Of a DNA stretch of 52,453 nucleotides, positions 1 to 8,340 are shown one piece after another. Position numbers and translations under genes: made by a program. The notes under the pieces are model-generated. The model did not search any database. It saw only the letters and a list, made by a program, of their open reading frames with translations, and was not told where the DNA came from. The DNA comes from a virus: positions 1 to 52,453 of the IMG/VR virus record IMGVR_UViG_3300042546_000489, one strand, 5' to 3'. Numbering within the stretch: the stretch's first letter is position 1; the number at the start of each line of letters is the position of its first letter.

Positions 1-318
1 GCTGGAAGCGGCTCGACGACAACACACGCCGCTACCGGATGGCGTACATCTCGACCGCAAAGAAGCAGGGCAAGTCCACGCTGCTTGCTGGTATCGGCCT
101 GTACCTTCTCGCCTTCGACGGCGAAGCCGGGGCCGAAATCTTCGGGTGCGGTGCCGATCGCGAGCAGGCGTCGATCGTGTTCCGCGAAGCGGCGAGCATG
201 GTGCGGGCGTCGCCCAAGCTCTCCCGCGTGCTGGAAGTCATCGACTCCCGCCGCACGATCGCTTACCGCAACGCGTCGTCGTTCTACCGAGTTCTGTCTG
301 CCGACGCGTTCCGGGCCG
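1..318. repeat. Left copy of the terminal direct repeat
   Basis: This stretch aligns base for base, without indels, with 52136-52453. I count 18 mismatches, all between positions 21 and 191; the last 127 bases are identical. Only three amino acids differ in the encoded terminase (Asn/Gly, Thr/Ser and Ala/Ile), so the variation is mostly silent. The simplest reading is a circular or circularly permuted genome assembled from a mixed population. Confidence 0.9.
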
Positions 319-1415
319 AGGGTCTCAATATCCACGGGCTCCTCTTCGACGAGCTCCACGCCCAGCGTGACCGGCGGCTCTGGGATGCTCTGCGGTATGG
401 CGGTGCGGCACGCGAGCAGCCACTCATCGTGTCGATCACGACGGCAGGCTACGACCGCAACTCGATCTGCTGGGAACAGTACGCCTACGCCAAGGCGGTG
501 CTGCGAGATTGGACACACGATCCGACGTTCTTTCCGTGCATATACGAGGCCGAGGAGAACGACGAGTGGACGAGCGAGGACACGTGGCCGAAGGCGAATC
601 CGTCGTGGGGGGTGACGATCAAACCGGACGACTTCGCCGCCGACTGCCGGGAGGCCCAACTCTCCAGCACCAAGGAAAACTCGTTCCGCAGATACCGGCT
701 CAACCAGTGGACGCAGCAAGATACGCGGTGGATCAAGATGGAGACCTGGGACGCGTGCGCATCCGCCCCCCCTGCTCCGCTTGACGGCCGCGAGTGTTGG
801 TGCGGCCTCGACCTCGCAACGACGTACGACACGTCGGCGTTCGTCGCGGTGTTTCCGGAACCAGACGGCACGTTTGACGTGCTGTGCCGTTTTTGGATTC
901 CCGGCGTCAACGCACTCGACCGCGAAAAGCGCGACCGCGTGCCGTACATCACCTGGGCCAAAGACCCCGACACCGGGCTCGTCATGACCGACGGCAACGT
1001 CACCGACTACGACGTGATCCGCCGCGACATCAACGAGTTCGCCAAAAAATACAACGTGCGGCAGATCGCGATCGACCGCTGGAACGCGACGCAACTCTCC
1101 CTGCAACTGCAAGGGGACGGGATCGAGGTGGTAGGTTTCGGGCAGGGCTTCGGTTCGATGTCCAGCCCGTCGAAGCAACTCGAAGGGCTCATTGTTTCCG
1201 GCAAGCTCAGGCACGGCGGCAATCCGGTGCTGTCGTGGATGGCAAGCAACGCCAGCGTCAAGGTGGATGCCGCCGGAAACATTAAGCCGATCAAGCCGCC
1301 GCATGGAAGCTCCGACCGAATCGACGGCGTCGTGGCACTCGTGATGGGAATCGGATGTCACGCAGCGCAAAAGCCGCCTGACAGCACACCAGAACCCTCG
1401 ATGCTTTTCCTATGA
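1..1415 (+). CDS. terL: Terminase large subunit, C-terminal part (5' end cut by window)
   Basis: ATPase-nuclease motor that packages DNA into the prohead. The reading frame is open from base 3. The first in-frame ATG (39) is internal: the equivalent gene at 51931 has 81 residues before it, so the joined protein would be 539 aa. A Walker A-like stretch, TAKKQGKST, begins six codons after that Met, and a Walker B segment, LLFDELHAQ, lies about 100 residues in. Nuclease-type acidic positions are seen in GLDLATTYDT, AIDRWN and DRIDGVVAL. This arrangement fits the Terminase_1 (PF03354) group used by HK97-like phages. The stop overlaps the portal start (ATGA). Confidence 0.93.
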   Translation, partial: WKRLDDNTRRYRMAYISTAKKQGKSTLLAGIGLYLLAFDGEAGAEIFGCGADREQASIVFREAASMVRASPKLSRVLEVIDSRRTIAYRNASSFYRVLSADAFRAEGLNIHGLLFDELHAQRDRRLWDALRYGGAAREQPLIVSITTAGYDRNSICWEQYAYAKAVLRDWTHDPTFFPCIYEAEENDEWTSEDTWPKANPSWGVTIKPDDFAADCREAQLSSTKENSFRRYRLNQWTQQDTRWIKMETWDACASAPPAPLDGRECWCGLDLATTYDTSAFVAVFPEPDGTFDVLCRFWIPGVNALDREKRDRVPYITWAKDPDTGLVMTDGNVTDYDVIRRDINEFAKKYNVRQIAIDRWNATQLSLQLQGDGIEVVGFGQGFGSMSSPSKQLEGLIVSGKLRHGGNPVLSWMASNASVKVDAAGNIKPIKPPHGSSDRIDGVVALVMGIGCHAAQKPPDSTPEPSMLFL

Positions 1416-3268
1416 TTGCACCCTCAGACCGCATCCTCTGGCTTCCGACCTCAGAGTACGAGTCTCGCAACTGGGACTACGAGTCGGGCGGCTACGGCGG
1501 CAACCGCAATCCGTCGGGCGTGCGGATCGACCCCGAGACCGCGCTCCGCTCGACGGTCGTCCTCGCGTGCGTTCGCGTGCTCTCGTCCAGCGTGGCCGGG
1601 CTCCCGTTGCATCTCTACCGGCGGTTGCCCAACGGCGGCAAGGAAATCGCCCGCGAGGTGCCGCTGTACCGCATCCTCCACGAGCGTCCGAACGGCTGGC
1701 AGACGAGCTACGAGTGGCGAGAGCAGATCATGCTCCACCTGCTCACGCACGGGCAGGCGTTCGTCGAGATCGCCGGTGCCGGTCCTGCCACGCAGTTGAT
1801 CGTGCTGCACCCGAGCCGGATGCAGGTCGAGCGGATCGAGAATGGGCGACTGCGTTACCGCTACCGAGAGGATCGCGGCACCGAGACGATCTACTCGCAG
1901 GACGCGATCATGCACCTGCGGTGGCTGTCCGACGACGGCGTCAACGGCATGGTGCCGGTCGAGCTCGCCCGCGACGCGATCGGGCTGGCCCGTGCGTGCG
2001 AGATTCACGGCGCGTCGTACTTCGGCAACGGTGCCCGGCCCGGTGTGGTTCTGTCTACCGATAGCACGATCTCAGCCGAGGCGGCCGAGGCGCTTCGCAA
2101 CGGCTGGGAGCGGATGCACCGTGGCAGCGAGCGAAGTCACCGCACGGCGGTGCTCCAAGGCGGGCTCAAGCCGATCGAGCTCGGCGGCGGGAACATGCAG
2201 GAGTCGCAGTTTCTGGAGACCCGCCGCTTCGCCGTCGAGGAAATCTGCCGCATCTACGGCGTGCCGCCGCATCTCGTGGGCGACCTGACGCGGTCGTCGT
2301 TCTCGAACATCGAACAGCAGTCGCTCGATTTCGTGACGAACGGGCTGATGCCGTGGCTGCGTCGCATCGAGCTTGCGGTTGGTCGCGACCTCATCACCGA
2401 CGACACGCTCTTCGCGGAGTTCGACACTCGCGGCTCGCTGCGGGCAGACGCTGCGGGGCGTGGTGCCTACTACAACACGCTCTGGAACCTCGGCGTTCTG
2501 AGCGTCAACGAGATCCGGGCGCTGGAGAACCTCAACCCCGTCGATGGCGGCGACGTGCGGTTCGTGCAACTCAACATGACCACGCTCGACAAGGCTGCGG
2601 CCGAGCCCGAGCCGACGCCAGTCGTCGAAGAGATCGTCGTCGAGGAGCCGGTTGCCGAAGCCGCTTCACCGGAAGACGAACCCGCACCGGACGCCACGCC
2701 CCAGGTCGCCGAGGTCTCGCTCAACGGTGCCCAGATCACCGGGCTCATCGCGATCGTGCAGGCGATCTCCGATGGTCTCGTCACCCGCGAGGGCGCTGCG
2801 GCAATGATCGCTGCGTCATTCCCGAGCATCCCGCCCGCACAGATCGACGCGATCCTCGCAGGGGTGGTCGAGCGTCAACCGGCAGTAGCAGCGGATGCGC
2901 AGCCGCAGCAAGTGCCGGTCGTCGAAGACGCCCCCGCGAGGTCGCTCGAAGAGCGTGCCGAGCCCGGCACCGTCGCCGAGGGCGACTTCGTCTCGTGGGG
3001 CTCGTCTGGCGGTCGCGCCCGTGGGCGGATCGACCATGTGATGGACTACGGCACGCTCGACATCCCCGGCACCGACTTCACGATCGACGCAACCGAGGAC
3101 GACCCGGCGGCGCTGATCACGGTCTACGAAGAGGTCAGCGGCGGGTGGCGGGCAACCGAGACGCAGGTCGGACACAAGGTCTCGACGCTCACGAAGATCG
3201 ACGCGCTGCCCGAGCCGCCGCCTGCGGAGGAGCCACGGGCGAAGCCACGGAGGCGGAAGCGTGGCTAG
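1412..3268 (+). CDS. HK97-family portal protein with C-terminal extension
   Basis: Dodecameric portal at the capsid vertex, through which DNA enters and leaves. Residues 1 to about 390 look like the HK97 portal family (PF04860), including the segment FSNIEQQSLDFVTNGLMPWL. At 618 aa it is longer than the usual 400-450 aa. After an acidic Pro/Glu linker comes a region beginning SLNGAQITGLIAIVQAI, of a kind often found at portal C-termini. A last domain at about residues 519-597 (GDFVSWGSSGG ... VGHKVSTLTKI) resembles DUF2945-type beta-barrel domains. The start at 1412 overlaps the terminase stop; the end overlaps the protease start by 8 bp. Extension domain names are by resemblance only. Confidence 0.92.
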   Translation: MIAPSDRILWLPTSEYESRNWDYESGGYGGNRNPSGVRIDPETALRSTVVLACVRVLSSSVAGLPLHLYRRLPNGGKEIAREVPLYRILHERPNGWQTSYEWREQIMLHLLTHGQAFVEIAGAGPATQLIVLHPSRMQVERIENGRLRYRYREDRGTETIYSQDAIMHLRWLSDDGVNGMVPVELARDAIGLARACEIHGASYFGNGARPGVVLSTDSTISAEAAEALRNGWERMHRGSERSHRTAVLQGGLKPIELGGGNMQESQFLETRRFAVEEICRIYGVPPHLVGDLTRSSFSNIEQQSLDFVTNGLMPWLRRIELAVGRDLITDDTLFAEFDTRGSLRADAAGRGAYYNTLWNLGVLSVNEIRALENLNPVDGGDVRFVQLNMTTLDKAAAEPEPTPVVEEIVVEEPVAEAASPEDEPAPDATPQVAEVSLNGAQITGLIAIVQAISDGLVTREGAAAMIAASFPSIPPAQIDAILAGVVERQPAVAADAQPQQVPVVEDAPARSLEERAEPGTVAEGDFVSWGSSGGRARGRIDHVMDYGTLDIPGTDFTIDATEDDPAALITVYEEVSGGWRATETQVGHKVSTLTKIDALPEPPPAEEPRAKPRRRKRG

Positions 3269-4274
3269 GTATGACCACATCGACTTCTCGCCGCCGTCGG
3301 GCGTGCGGGAAGAGGCGGCCCGAGGGCTGGCATGGCGCGACGAGTACGGCCGAGGCGGCACGGCAGTCGGCGTTGCCCGAGCACGCGACCTGAGCAACGG
3401 GACGAACATCTCGCCCGACACGGCGAAGCGGATGGCGAGCTACTTCGCCCGGCACGAAGTGGACAAGCAGGGCGAGGGATGGAGTCCGGGGCAGGACGGC
3501 TTCCCGAGCGCGGGCCGGATCGCATGGGCTCTCTGGGGCGGCGATCCGGGGCAGGCGTGGGCGAGCAAGTTGACGCGGCAGATCGAGGCAGCGGACGAGA
3601 ACGACAGGAGCACGACGATGAACATCGAGCGACGTTCCCTCGCGATTGACGAGGTTGAATCGGCGGTCCCGCTGCTCGCGGTCGAGAGCCGCAGCGAGGA
3701 TGACGGCAGCGAGCGCGAGTACATCGTCGGCTACGCCGCGAAGTTCGGCGTCTTGTCGCTCGACCTCGGTGACTTCGTCGAGCGGATCGACCCAGGTGCG
3801 TTCGGTATCGTCGCCGAGCGTCGCGGGCGGCGGCGGCCGCTGGAGACTCGCGCCCTCTGGAATCACGACGCCAACTTCCCGCTGGCCCGCTATCCCGGCA
3901 CGCTGTCGATGAGCGTGGACGAGGTGGGGCTGCGGTATGAGTTCCCCGTGCCTGACACGACGTACGGGCGGGACATCGCGAGCAACATCCGTGCGGGCAT
4001 CGTCAAGGGCTCGTCGTTCTCGTTCACCGTGCCGAGCGGCGGCGACTCGTGGGCGGTCGAAGATGGCCGCAGTGTGCGGACGATCCAGAGGGTGGATTCT
4101 CTGATCGATTTGGGACCAGTCTGCTTCCCGGCATACCCGGATGCTGACGTGACGATCGCCCAGCGCTCCTACGATGCGTTTCGCCGTCAGCGTGACGCCG
4201 AGGCTCATCGCCGCATGGCTGCGGCGACCCGCGCCCGAGAACTCCGCGAGTACCTGACCAAGCATGGCCGCTAA
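3261..4274 (+). CDS. Prohead maturation protease with an extra N-terminal domain
   Basis: Serine protease that trims the capsid during maturation. The 337-aa product has two parts. Residues 1 to about 112 (from ARYDHIDFSPPSGVREEAAR to GDPGQAWASKLTRQIE) form a domain often seen next to phage head genes, of unknown role. Residues about 120-330 match the HK97 prohead protease family (PF04586), with the likely catalytic His in ALWNHDANFPLARYP and Ser in VKGSSFSFTVP. The GTG start at 3261 has GGAGG about 7 bases upstream. An in-frame ATG at 3618 has its own AGGAG 8 bases upstream, so a separate 218-aa protease may also be made. The C-terminus overlaps the next gene. Confidence 0.9.
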   Translation: MARYDHIDFSPPSGVREEAARGLAWRDEYGRGGTAVGVARARDLSNGTNISPDTAKRMASYFARHEVDKQGEGWSPGQDGFPSAGRIAWALWGGDPGQAWASKLTRQIEAADENDRSTTMNIERRSLAIDEVESAVPLLAVESRSEDDGSEREYIVGYAAKFGVLSLDLGDFVERIDPGAFGIVAERRGRRRPLETRALWNHDANFPLARYPGTLSMSVDEVGLRYEFPVPDTTYGRDIASNIRAGIVKGSSFSFTVPSGGDSWAVEDGRSVRTIQRVDSLIDLGPVCFPAYPDADVTIAQRSYDAFRRQRDAEAHRRMAAATRARELREYLTKHGR

Positions 4275-4440
4275 GTCCGGCGACACGTGCGAGCGGTGCA
4301 AAGCCGCTCGCCTCAACGTCGCGTCGAGTCAGGCGAGAGGCGAGTACCAGACTCGCTACCTGCGCTGCCCCCGCTGCGGGCACACAGACAAGCACGTCGT
4401 GCATTCCGAGCACGTGCGTCGTCGGGCTTTTACTTCATAG
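4264..4440 (+). CDS. Small zinc-ribbon protein
   Basis: A 58-aa protein starting with an ATG that overlaps the end of the protease gene by 11 bases. Two CxxC pairs (CERC near residue 9 and CPRC near residue 35) are spaced as in a zinc ribbon, and the C-terminus is basic. It lies between the protease and the major capsid gene. A DNA- or protein-binding role is possible but not shown. I regard it as real because of the overlap coupling and the paired cysteine motifs. Confidence 0.65.
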   Translation: MAAKSGDTCERCKAARLNVASSQARGEYQTRYLRCPRCGHTDKHVVHSEHVRRRAFTS

Positions 4441-4541
4441 TAAAAAACCCGGCGTCGAACTGGATGGGTGCCTGTCTGGCTCCGTAGGTTCGTGGATAGG
4501 TGGCGTGAGCGCCGCCGCATCCCGACCAAGGAGATCGCACC

Positions 4542-5912
4542 GTGGACAAGATCAAGCAGCTTCTCGACGAGCTCGCCCAGGTCGTCGCCGAGATGGAAGC
4601 GATGTCCGAGGCTCCCGCCGAGGGCGACGCCCCCGCGATGGACGCGGAGGAGGAGTCGTCGCTTCGCTCGCTGTCCGAGCGTGCCGACAAGCTCCGCAGC
4701 CAGATCGAGCTGCTGCGTGCCATCGAGGCGAAGAACCTCGAACTGCGTGCCGTGCTGGAGCGTGGTGCTCCCGCCAAGGCGATCGAGAAGGCTGCTGCCG
4801 AGGAGGCTCCCGTGGAGAAGCGAACCGTCCCCGCGATCCCCGTTAGCCACGGACCGCTCAAGGCGTTCCGCAGCGCCGAGTCAGCGTACCGCGCTGGCAT
4901 GCACCTGAGGGGCTACGTGTTCGGCGACGCCGAGGCTCGTCGGTGGTGCGTCGATCACGGCGTCGAGAGCCGCGCCCAGGCGGGCGGCGTCAACTCGCTC
5001 GGTGGTGTGCTGACCAGCCCCGAGCTCAGCAACGAGATCATCCGGCTCGTCGAGGAGTACGGCGTGTTCCCGCAGTACGCTCGCCGGGTGCCGATGTCGA
5101 GCGACACCCTCAACATCGCCCGTCGCACCGGTGGGCTCGCCGCCCGTCCGGTCGGTGAGAACGCCGAGGTTCTCGCGAGCGACGTGACGTTCGACAACGT
5201 CGAGCTCGTCGCGAAGATCTGGGGCGTGGCGAATCGCGTCCCGAACTCGCTGCTCGAAGACTCGGTCATCGACCTCGCCGACCTCATGGCCGTCGAGACG
5301 GCTCAAGCGTTCGCCGAGGCCGTCGATAATTCGGCGTTCGGTCCTGCCGACGGCGAGAGCACCTACCACGGCGTGGTCAGCATCACGAAGAAGATCGTCA
5401 AGGCTGCTCACTCGGCGTCGGTCGTCACCACGACCAACGGCACCGAGGACACCTACGGCGAACTGACCATGAAAAACTTCACCGACATGGTGGCGAAGCT
5501 GCCCACCTATGCTCGGCGGAACGCCCGGTTCTACATCTCCCCGTCCGGCTGGGGCGCTGCGATGCTCAGGCTCGCGATGCTCCCCGGTGGTGCGAGCGGC
5601 CCTGGCGGCAACTCGTCCAGCGACGTGGCCGCCGGGTTCGGTGAGCGGTTCCTCGGATACCCTGTCGTGCTCGTCTCGGCGATGCACTCCAGCCTCGACG
5701 ACAGCAGCGGCGAGGTGGCCTGCCTCTTCGGCGACCTCTCGCAGGCCGCCGTCTACGGCGAGCGTCGGGCGATCCAGATCCGCACGGCGTCCGAGCGGTA
5801 CATCGAGTACGACCAGACCCTCACGTTCGCCACGACCCGCAACGCGATCGTCGTGCATGACGTGGGCTCAACGAGCAAGGCTGGCCCGGTCGTGGCTCTC
5901 AAGTTCGGCTGA
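4542..5912 (+). CDS. HK97-fold major capsid protein
   Basis: Main shell protein, 456 aa, matching the HK97 major capsid family (PF05065). Residues 1-90 are a charged coiled coil (MDKIKQLLDELAQVVAEMEA), typical of the scaffolding delta domain; the upstream protease probably cuts near residues 90-110 (KRTVPAIPVSHGPLKAFRSA). The body contains characteristic segments such as GGVLTSPELSNEIIRLVEEY, VELVAKIWGVANRVPNSLLE and the C-terminal YDQTLTFATTRNAIVVHDVG. The GTG start is chosen because AAGGAGA sits 7 bases upstream (4528-4534). The order protease, capsid, connectors is the standard one. Confidence 0.93.
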   Translation: MDKIKQLLDELAQVVAEMEAMSEAPAEGDAPAMDAEEESSLRSLSERADKLRSQIELLRAIEAKNLELRAVLERGAPAKAIEKAAAEEAPVEKRTVPAIPVSHGPLKAFRSAESAYRAGMHLRGYVFGDAEARRWCVDHGVESRAQAGGVNSLGGVLTSPELSNEIIRLVEEYGVFPQYARRVPMSSDTLNIARRTGGLAARPVGENAEVLASDVTFDNVELVAKIWGVANRVPNSLLEDSVIDLADLMAVETAQAFAEAVDNSAFGPADGESTYHGVVSITKKIVKAAHSASVVTTTNGTEDTYGELTMKNFTDMVAKLPTYARRNARFYISPSGWGAAMLRLAMLPGGASGPGGNSSSDVAAGFGERFLGYPVVLVSAMHSSLDDSSGEVACLFGDLSQAAVYGERRAIQIRTASERYIEYDQTLTFATTRNAIVVHDVGSTSKAGPVVALKFG

Positions 5913-5952
5913 TACGGCGACTGACTTTCAACCCTCCGAGGAGATCTGAACA

Positions 5953-6402
5953 GTGAACCATCTCGAAGCCACGAAGTCCGTCGTCGGCCACACCGAGAAC
6001 CTGACGGCGGCGCAGACCCACACGCTGGTGATCGACCGTCTCGGCTACGAGTACGTGTCGCTCGACGTTGCCCAGGAGCCGTGGACGAACGCGGGTTTCA
6101 CCTCGCAGGCGTCCTTCACGGTGCTGAAGCTCAGCGAGTCCGACAACAACTCGGACTACAGCGACGTGACGGCGTTCGTCGGTGGCGGCACCGGCGGCTT
6201 CACGCTGCCCACGCCGACCGCCACCGCTGGCGACGTGGTCGTGCGGATGGACGTGGATTGCCGTGGGAAAAAGCGGTACTTGAAGTTGACCGCGACTCCC
6301 TACACGACCGGCACCGTCTACACGGTCGCCCGGCTCGGCAAGGGCAACGACGGCCCGGTCAGCGCCTCGTCGAAGAACGTCAACGCCACGGTCAGCGGCT
6401 GA
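5953..6402 (+). CDS. Beta-rich protein after capsid; possible decoration protein
   Basis: A 149-aa protein made largely of short alternating hydrophobic and Ser/Thr/Gly stretches, with no membrane segment and a compact C-terminal block ending ASSKNVNATVSG. I do not recognise a family. Its position straight after the major capsid gene, with GAGGAG about 10 bases before the ATG, and its size suggest a capsid cement or vertex protein. A terminator follows, so the capsid block probably ends here, which would let the structural genes be expressed at high level. The role is inferred from position only. Confidence 0.6.
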   Translation: MNHLEATKSVVGHTENLTAAQTHTLVIDRLGYEYVSLDVAQEPWTNAGFTSQASFTVLKLSESDNNSDYSDVTAFVGGGTGGFTLPTPTATAGDVVVRMDVDCRGKKRYLKLTATPYTTGTVYTVARLGKGNDGPVSASSKNVNATVSG

Positions 6403-6430
6403 TCCGGCTTGACACGACCGACACAGTGAG

Positions 6431-6466
6431 CGGCGGGTGGCGACGAGCCGCCCGCCGTTTCGCTTT
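6431..6466 (+). terminator. Rho-independent terminator after the capsid block
   Basis: CGGCGGG (6431-6437) pairs with CCCGCCG (6451-6457). After one mismatch, GGC pairs with GCC around a 5-base loop, and the T-rich tail TTTCGCTTT follows. It sits between the stop at 6402 and the glycosyltransferase start at 6479. Confidence 0.75.
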
Positions 6467-6478
6467 GGAGGGTGACGC

Positions 6479-7213
6479 GTGATCGTTCAAGTCGGCGATA
6501 CGTCGGTCGAAGTGCGTGCCGAGGCGGTGCTGTCGGCCCCGAGGTTTGGACCCTTGACGAACGTCTTCGCGTTCATCGAGAGCCTCATGCCGCTGCACAT
6601 TCGCCCGACGCTCGGGCAGGGTGCCTACTGGTCGATGGCCCTCACCCGGATGCTTGAGATGTTCTCGGATAAGACCGAGTACATCATCACGCTGGACTAC
6701 GACACGTTCGTCACACAGTCCGATGTCGAGCGGCTCTTCGCTCTGGCGATGACGTGCCAGTGCGACGCTCTCGCCCCGATCCAGGCGAAACGCGAGGACG
6801 GTCGTCCGATGCTCACGCTCCTCGACACGATGGACGCCCCGCCCGCCGACGGCAAAACCGAACTGCCGCTGTCGTGGTTTGCCGAGCCGGTGCAGCAGGT
6901 CGATACGGCGCACTTCGGCTGCACGATCATCTCCACCAGGGCGCTGCGGCGAACGCTCAAGCCGTGGTTTCACTCGAAGCCAGACGCCGAAGGCGGCTGG
7001 GGCGACGGGCGGGTCGATGATGATCTGTGGTTCTGGTCGCAGTTCAAGAAGTCGGGCAACCGCCTATTCATCACGCCTCGCGTCGTGATCGGTCACGGCG
7101 AGTATGTGATCTCGTGGCCGAGCAAGGATTTCTCCGGTCCGGTGTTCCAGCACACGACGAACTGGCAGCGGACGAAGCGACCGCCAGAAACTGCATGGAG
7201 GGTCGGCGAATGA
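6479..7213 (+). CDS. GT-A-like glycosyltransferase within the head gene block
   Basis: A 244-aa protein with a glycosyltransferase-like layout. The central segment EYIITLDYDTFVTQSDVERL contains the acidic DxD-type site used by GT-A enzymes to hold a metal and nucleotide sugar. A later GWGDGRVDDDLWFWSQFKKS segment resembles the acceptor-side region of such proteins. The GTG start has GGAGGGTGA about 6 bases upstream. It lies between capsid and connector genes, and its product could glycosylate virion proteins as they assemble; donor and acceptor are unknown. Its end overlaps the next gene (ATGA). Confidence 0.7.
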   Translation: MIVQVGDTSVEVRAEAVLSAPRFGPLTNVFAFIESLMPLHIRPTLGQGAYWSMALTRMLEMFSDKTEYIITLDYDTFVTQSDVERLFALAMTCQCDALAPIQAKREDGRPMLTLLDTMDAPPADGKTELPLSWFAEPVQQVDTAHFGCTIISTRALRRTLKPWFHSKPDAEGGWGDGRVDDDLWFWSQFKKSGNRLFITPRVVIGHGEYVISWPSKDFSGPVFQHTTNWQRTKRPPETAWRVGE

Positions 7214-7422
7214 CGACAATCAGAGTACGGATGAATCGTGCATACGGTGCCTACAAGGCGGGCGAGCTCGTCGAGGTGGACGAGTCCTTTGCCGCGAGGC
7301 TCTTCGCGTGGGGCTACGCGAAACGGGAGACGCAGCAATCGCTGATCGAGACGGCAGCGGTGGAGCCGGTCGCGGAGCGAGCAGACGTGACGCCACGACG
7401 TAAGGGGCGACGCCATGAATGA
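7210..7422 (+). CDS. Small head-region protein
   Basis: A 70-aa protein. The ATG at 7210 overlaps the previous stop, so translation is probably coupled. Residues 1-38 (start TTIRVRMNRAYGAYKAGELV) look like a short beta-barrel of a type often found before head-tail connector genes. The remainder is a charged tail ending RRKGRRHE. No function is assigned. It is kept as a real gene because of its overlaps on both sides. Confidence 0.6.
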   Translation: MTTIRVRMNRAYGAYKAGELVEVDESFAARLFAWGYAKRETQQSLIETAAVEPVAERADVTPRRKGRRHE

Positions 7423-8026
7423 CGGCAAGCGATACCGATCACTGAAGGTCGCCACGCAGCCGGTCGTCGAGCCGGTGAGCGTCGCCGACGCCAAGGCTCA
7501 CATTCGCGTCGATCACAATACCGACGACGCCTACATCGCTGCGCTCATCTCTGCGGCCCGCGAGTACTGCGAGACGTACATGGACGAGACGCTGGTGGAC
7601 ACGCAGTACGTGATGCGGCTCGATGCGTTCCCGGCGGTCATCGAGTTGCCCCGCCCGCCAATGTCGCAGACCACCGGACGCACGGCGGTCTCGATCGTCT
7701 ACACCGCGAGCGAGGCGGGCAACACGGCGACGCTCTCGACGACCGAGTACCGCGTCGATCGGGACGCGAAGCCTGGCACGCTGCGAACGCTCTACGCCGG
7801 ATCGTGGCCGAGCCATCTGCTCGACTACGGCAGCGTCACGGTGACGTGGTGGGGTGGCCGTGGCGACGACGGCAGCAAGGTGTCGCCCCGCGTCAAGGCG
7901 GCAATCCTCATGCTCGTCGGGCAGTGGTATGAGCGCCGCATGGCGGCCGACGCCGTGTCGCTTTCCGAGATGCCGTTCGGCGTGAAGGCGTTGCTCGACA
8001 GTGTGAAGTGGGGATCGTACACGTGA
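7415..8026 (+). CDS. Head-tail connector (HK97 gp6-like)
   Basis: A 203-aa adaptor expected to form a ring beneath the portal. The N-terminal half, with VSVADAKAHIRVDHNTDDAY and ALISAAREYCETYMDETLV, matches the gp6-like/phiE125 gp8-type connector group (helical, ATP-independent). The C-terminal half is a beta-rich extension followed by PRVKAAILMLVGQWYERR, a conserved closing helix in this family. The ATG overlaps the preceding gene by 8 bases. The order connector, head closure, neck, tail terminator is classical for siphoviruses. Confidence 0.85.
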   Translation: MNDGKRYRSLKVATQPVVEPVSVADAKAHIRVDHNTDDAYIAALISAAREYCETYMDETLVDTQYVMRLDAFPAVIELPRPPMSQTTGRTAVSIVYTASEAGNTATLSTTEYRVDRDAKPGTLRTLYAGSWPSHLLDYGSVTVTWWGGRGDDGSKVSPRVKAAILMLVGQWYERRMAADAVSLSEMPFGVKALLDSVKWGSYT

Positions 8027-8340
8027 TTGATCCCGGCAAACTCCGCGAGCGGGTGACTGTGCAGATCGCCACCGGGGCGACGAACGCCATCGGCGAGACG
8101 GTACTGACGTGGAGCGACTCGACGGCCGTGTGGGCAAGCGTCGAGGGCGTGTCGGCCCGCGAGGCGCTGGCTGCGAATCAGCAGGAGGTGACCGTCACGC
8201 ACCGCGTGAGAACCAGATACATCCCGGGACTCACGCAGCAGATGCGGTTCGCGTGGCGCGGAAGGACGCTCGACATCGTGTCGCTCCTCGAACACAACAA
8301 CCGCAGCGAGCACGAGTGCATCTGCGAGGAGCGGACGTAA
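8023..8340 (+). CDS. Head closure / head-tail adaptor protein
   Basis: A small beta-barrel protein of the SPP1 gp16-like group (PF05521) that seals the filled head. Recognisable segments are IDPGKLRERVTVQ near the start, VWASVEGVSAREALAANQQ in the middle, and MRFAWRGRTLDIVSLLEHNN near the end. Two GTG starts are possible, 8008 and 8023. I prefer 8023 (105 aa) because it forms a four-base GTGA overlap with the connector stop, the coupling style seen throughout this cluster. The stop overlaps the next ATG by one base (TAATG). Confidence 0.85.
   Translation: MIDPGKLRERVTVQIATGATNAIGETVLTWSDSTAVWASVEGVSAREALAANQQEVTVTHRVRTRYIPGLTQQMRFAWRGRTLDIVSLLEHNNRSEHECICEERT

Noticed and set aside
3189-4316. 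Long minus-strand open frame of about 375 codons opposite the prohead protease
   Set aside because: It is the complement of a well-supported gene in GC-rich DNA, is Arg/His-rich with no recognisable domain, and has no ribosome site. Similar long minus-strand frames (20488-21624, 24096-25292, 27275-28390, 22959-23966) were dropped for the same reason.
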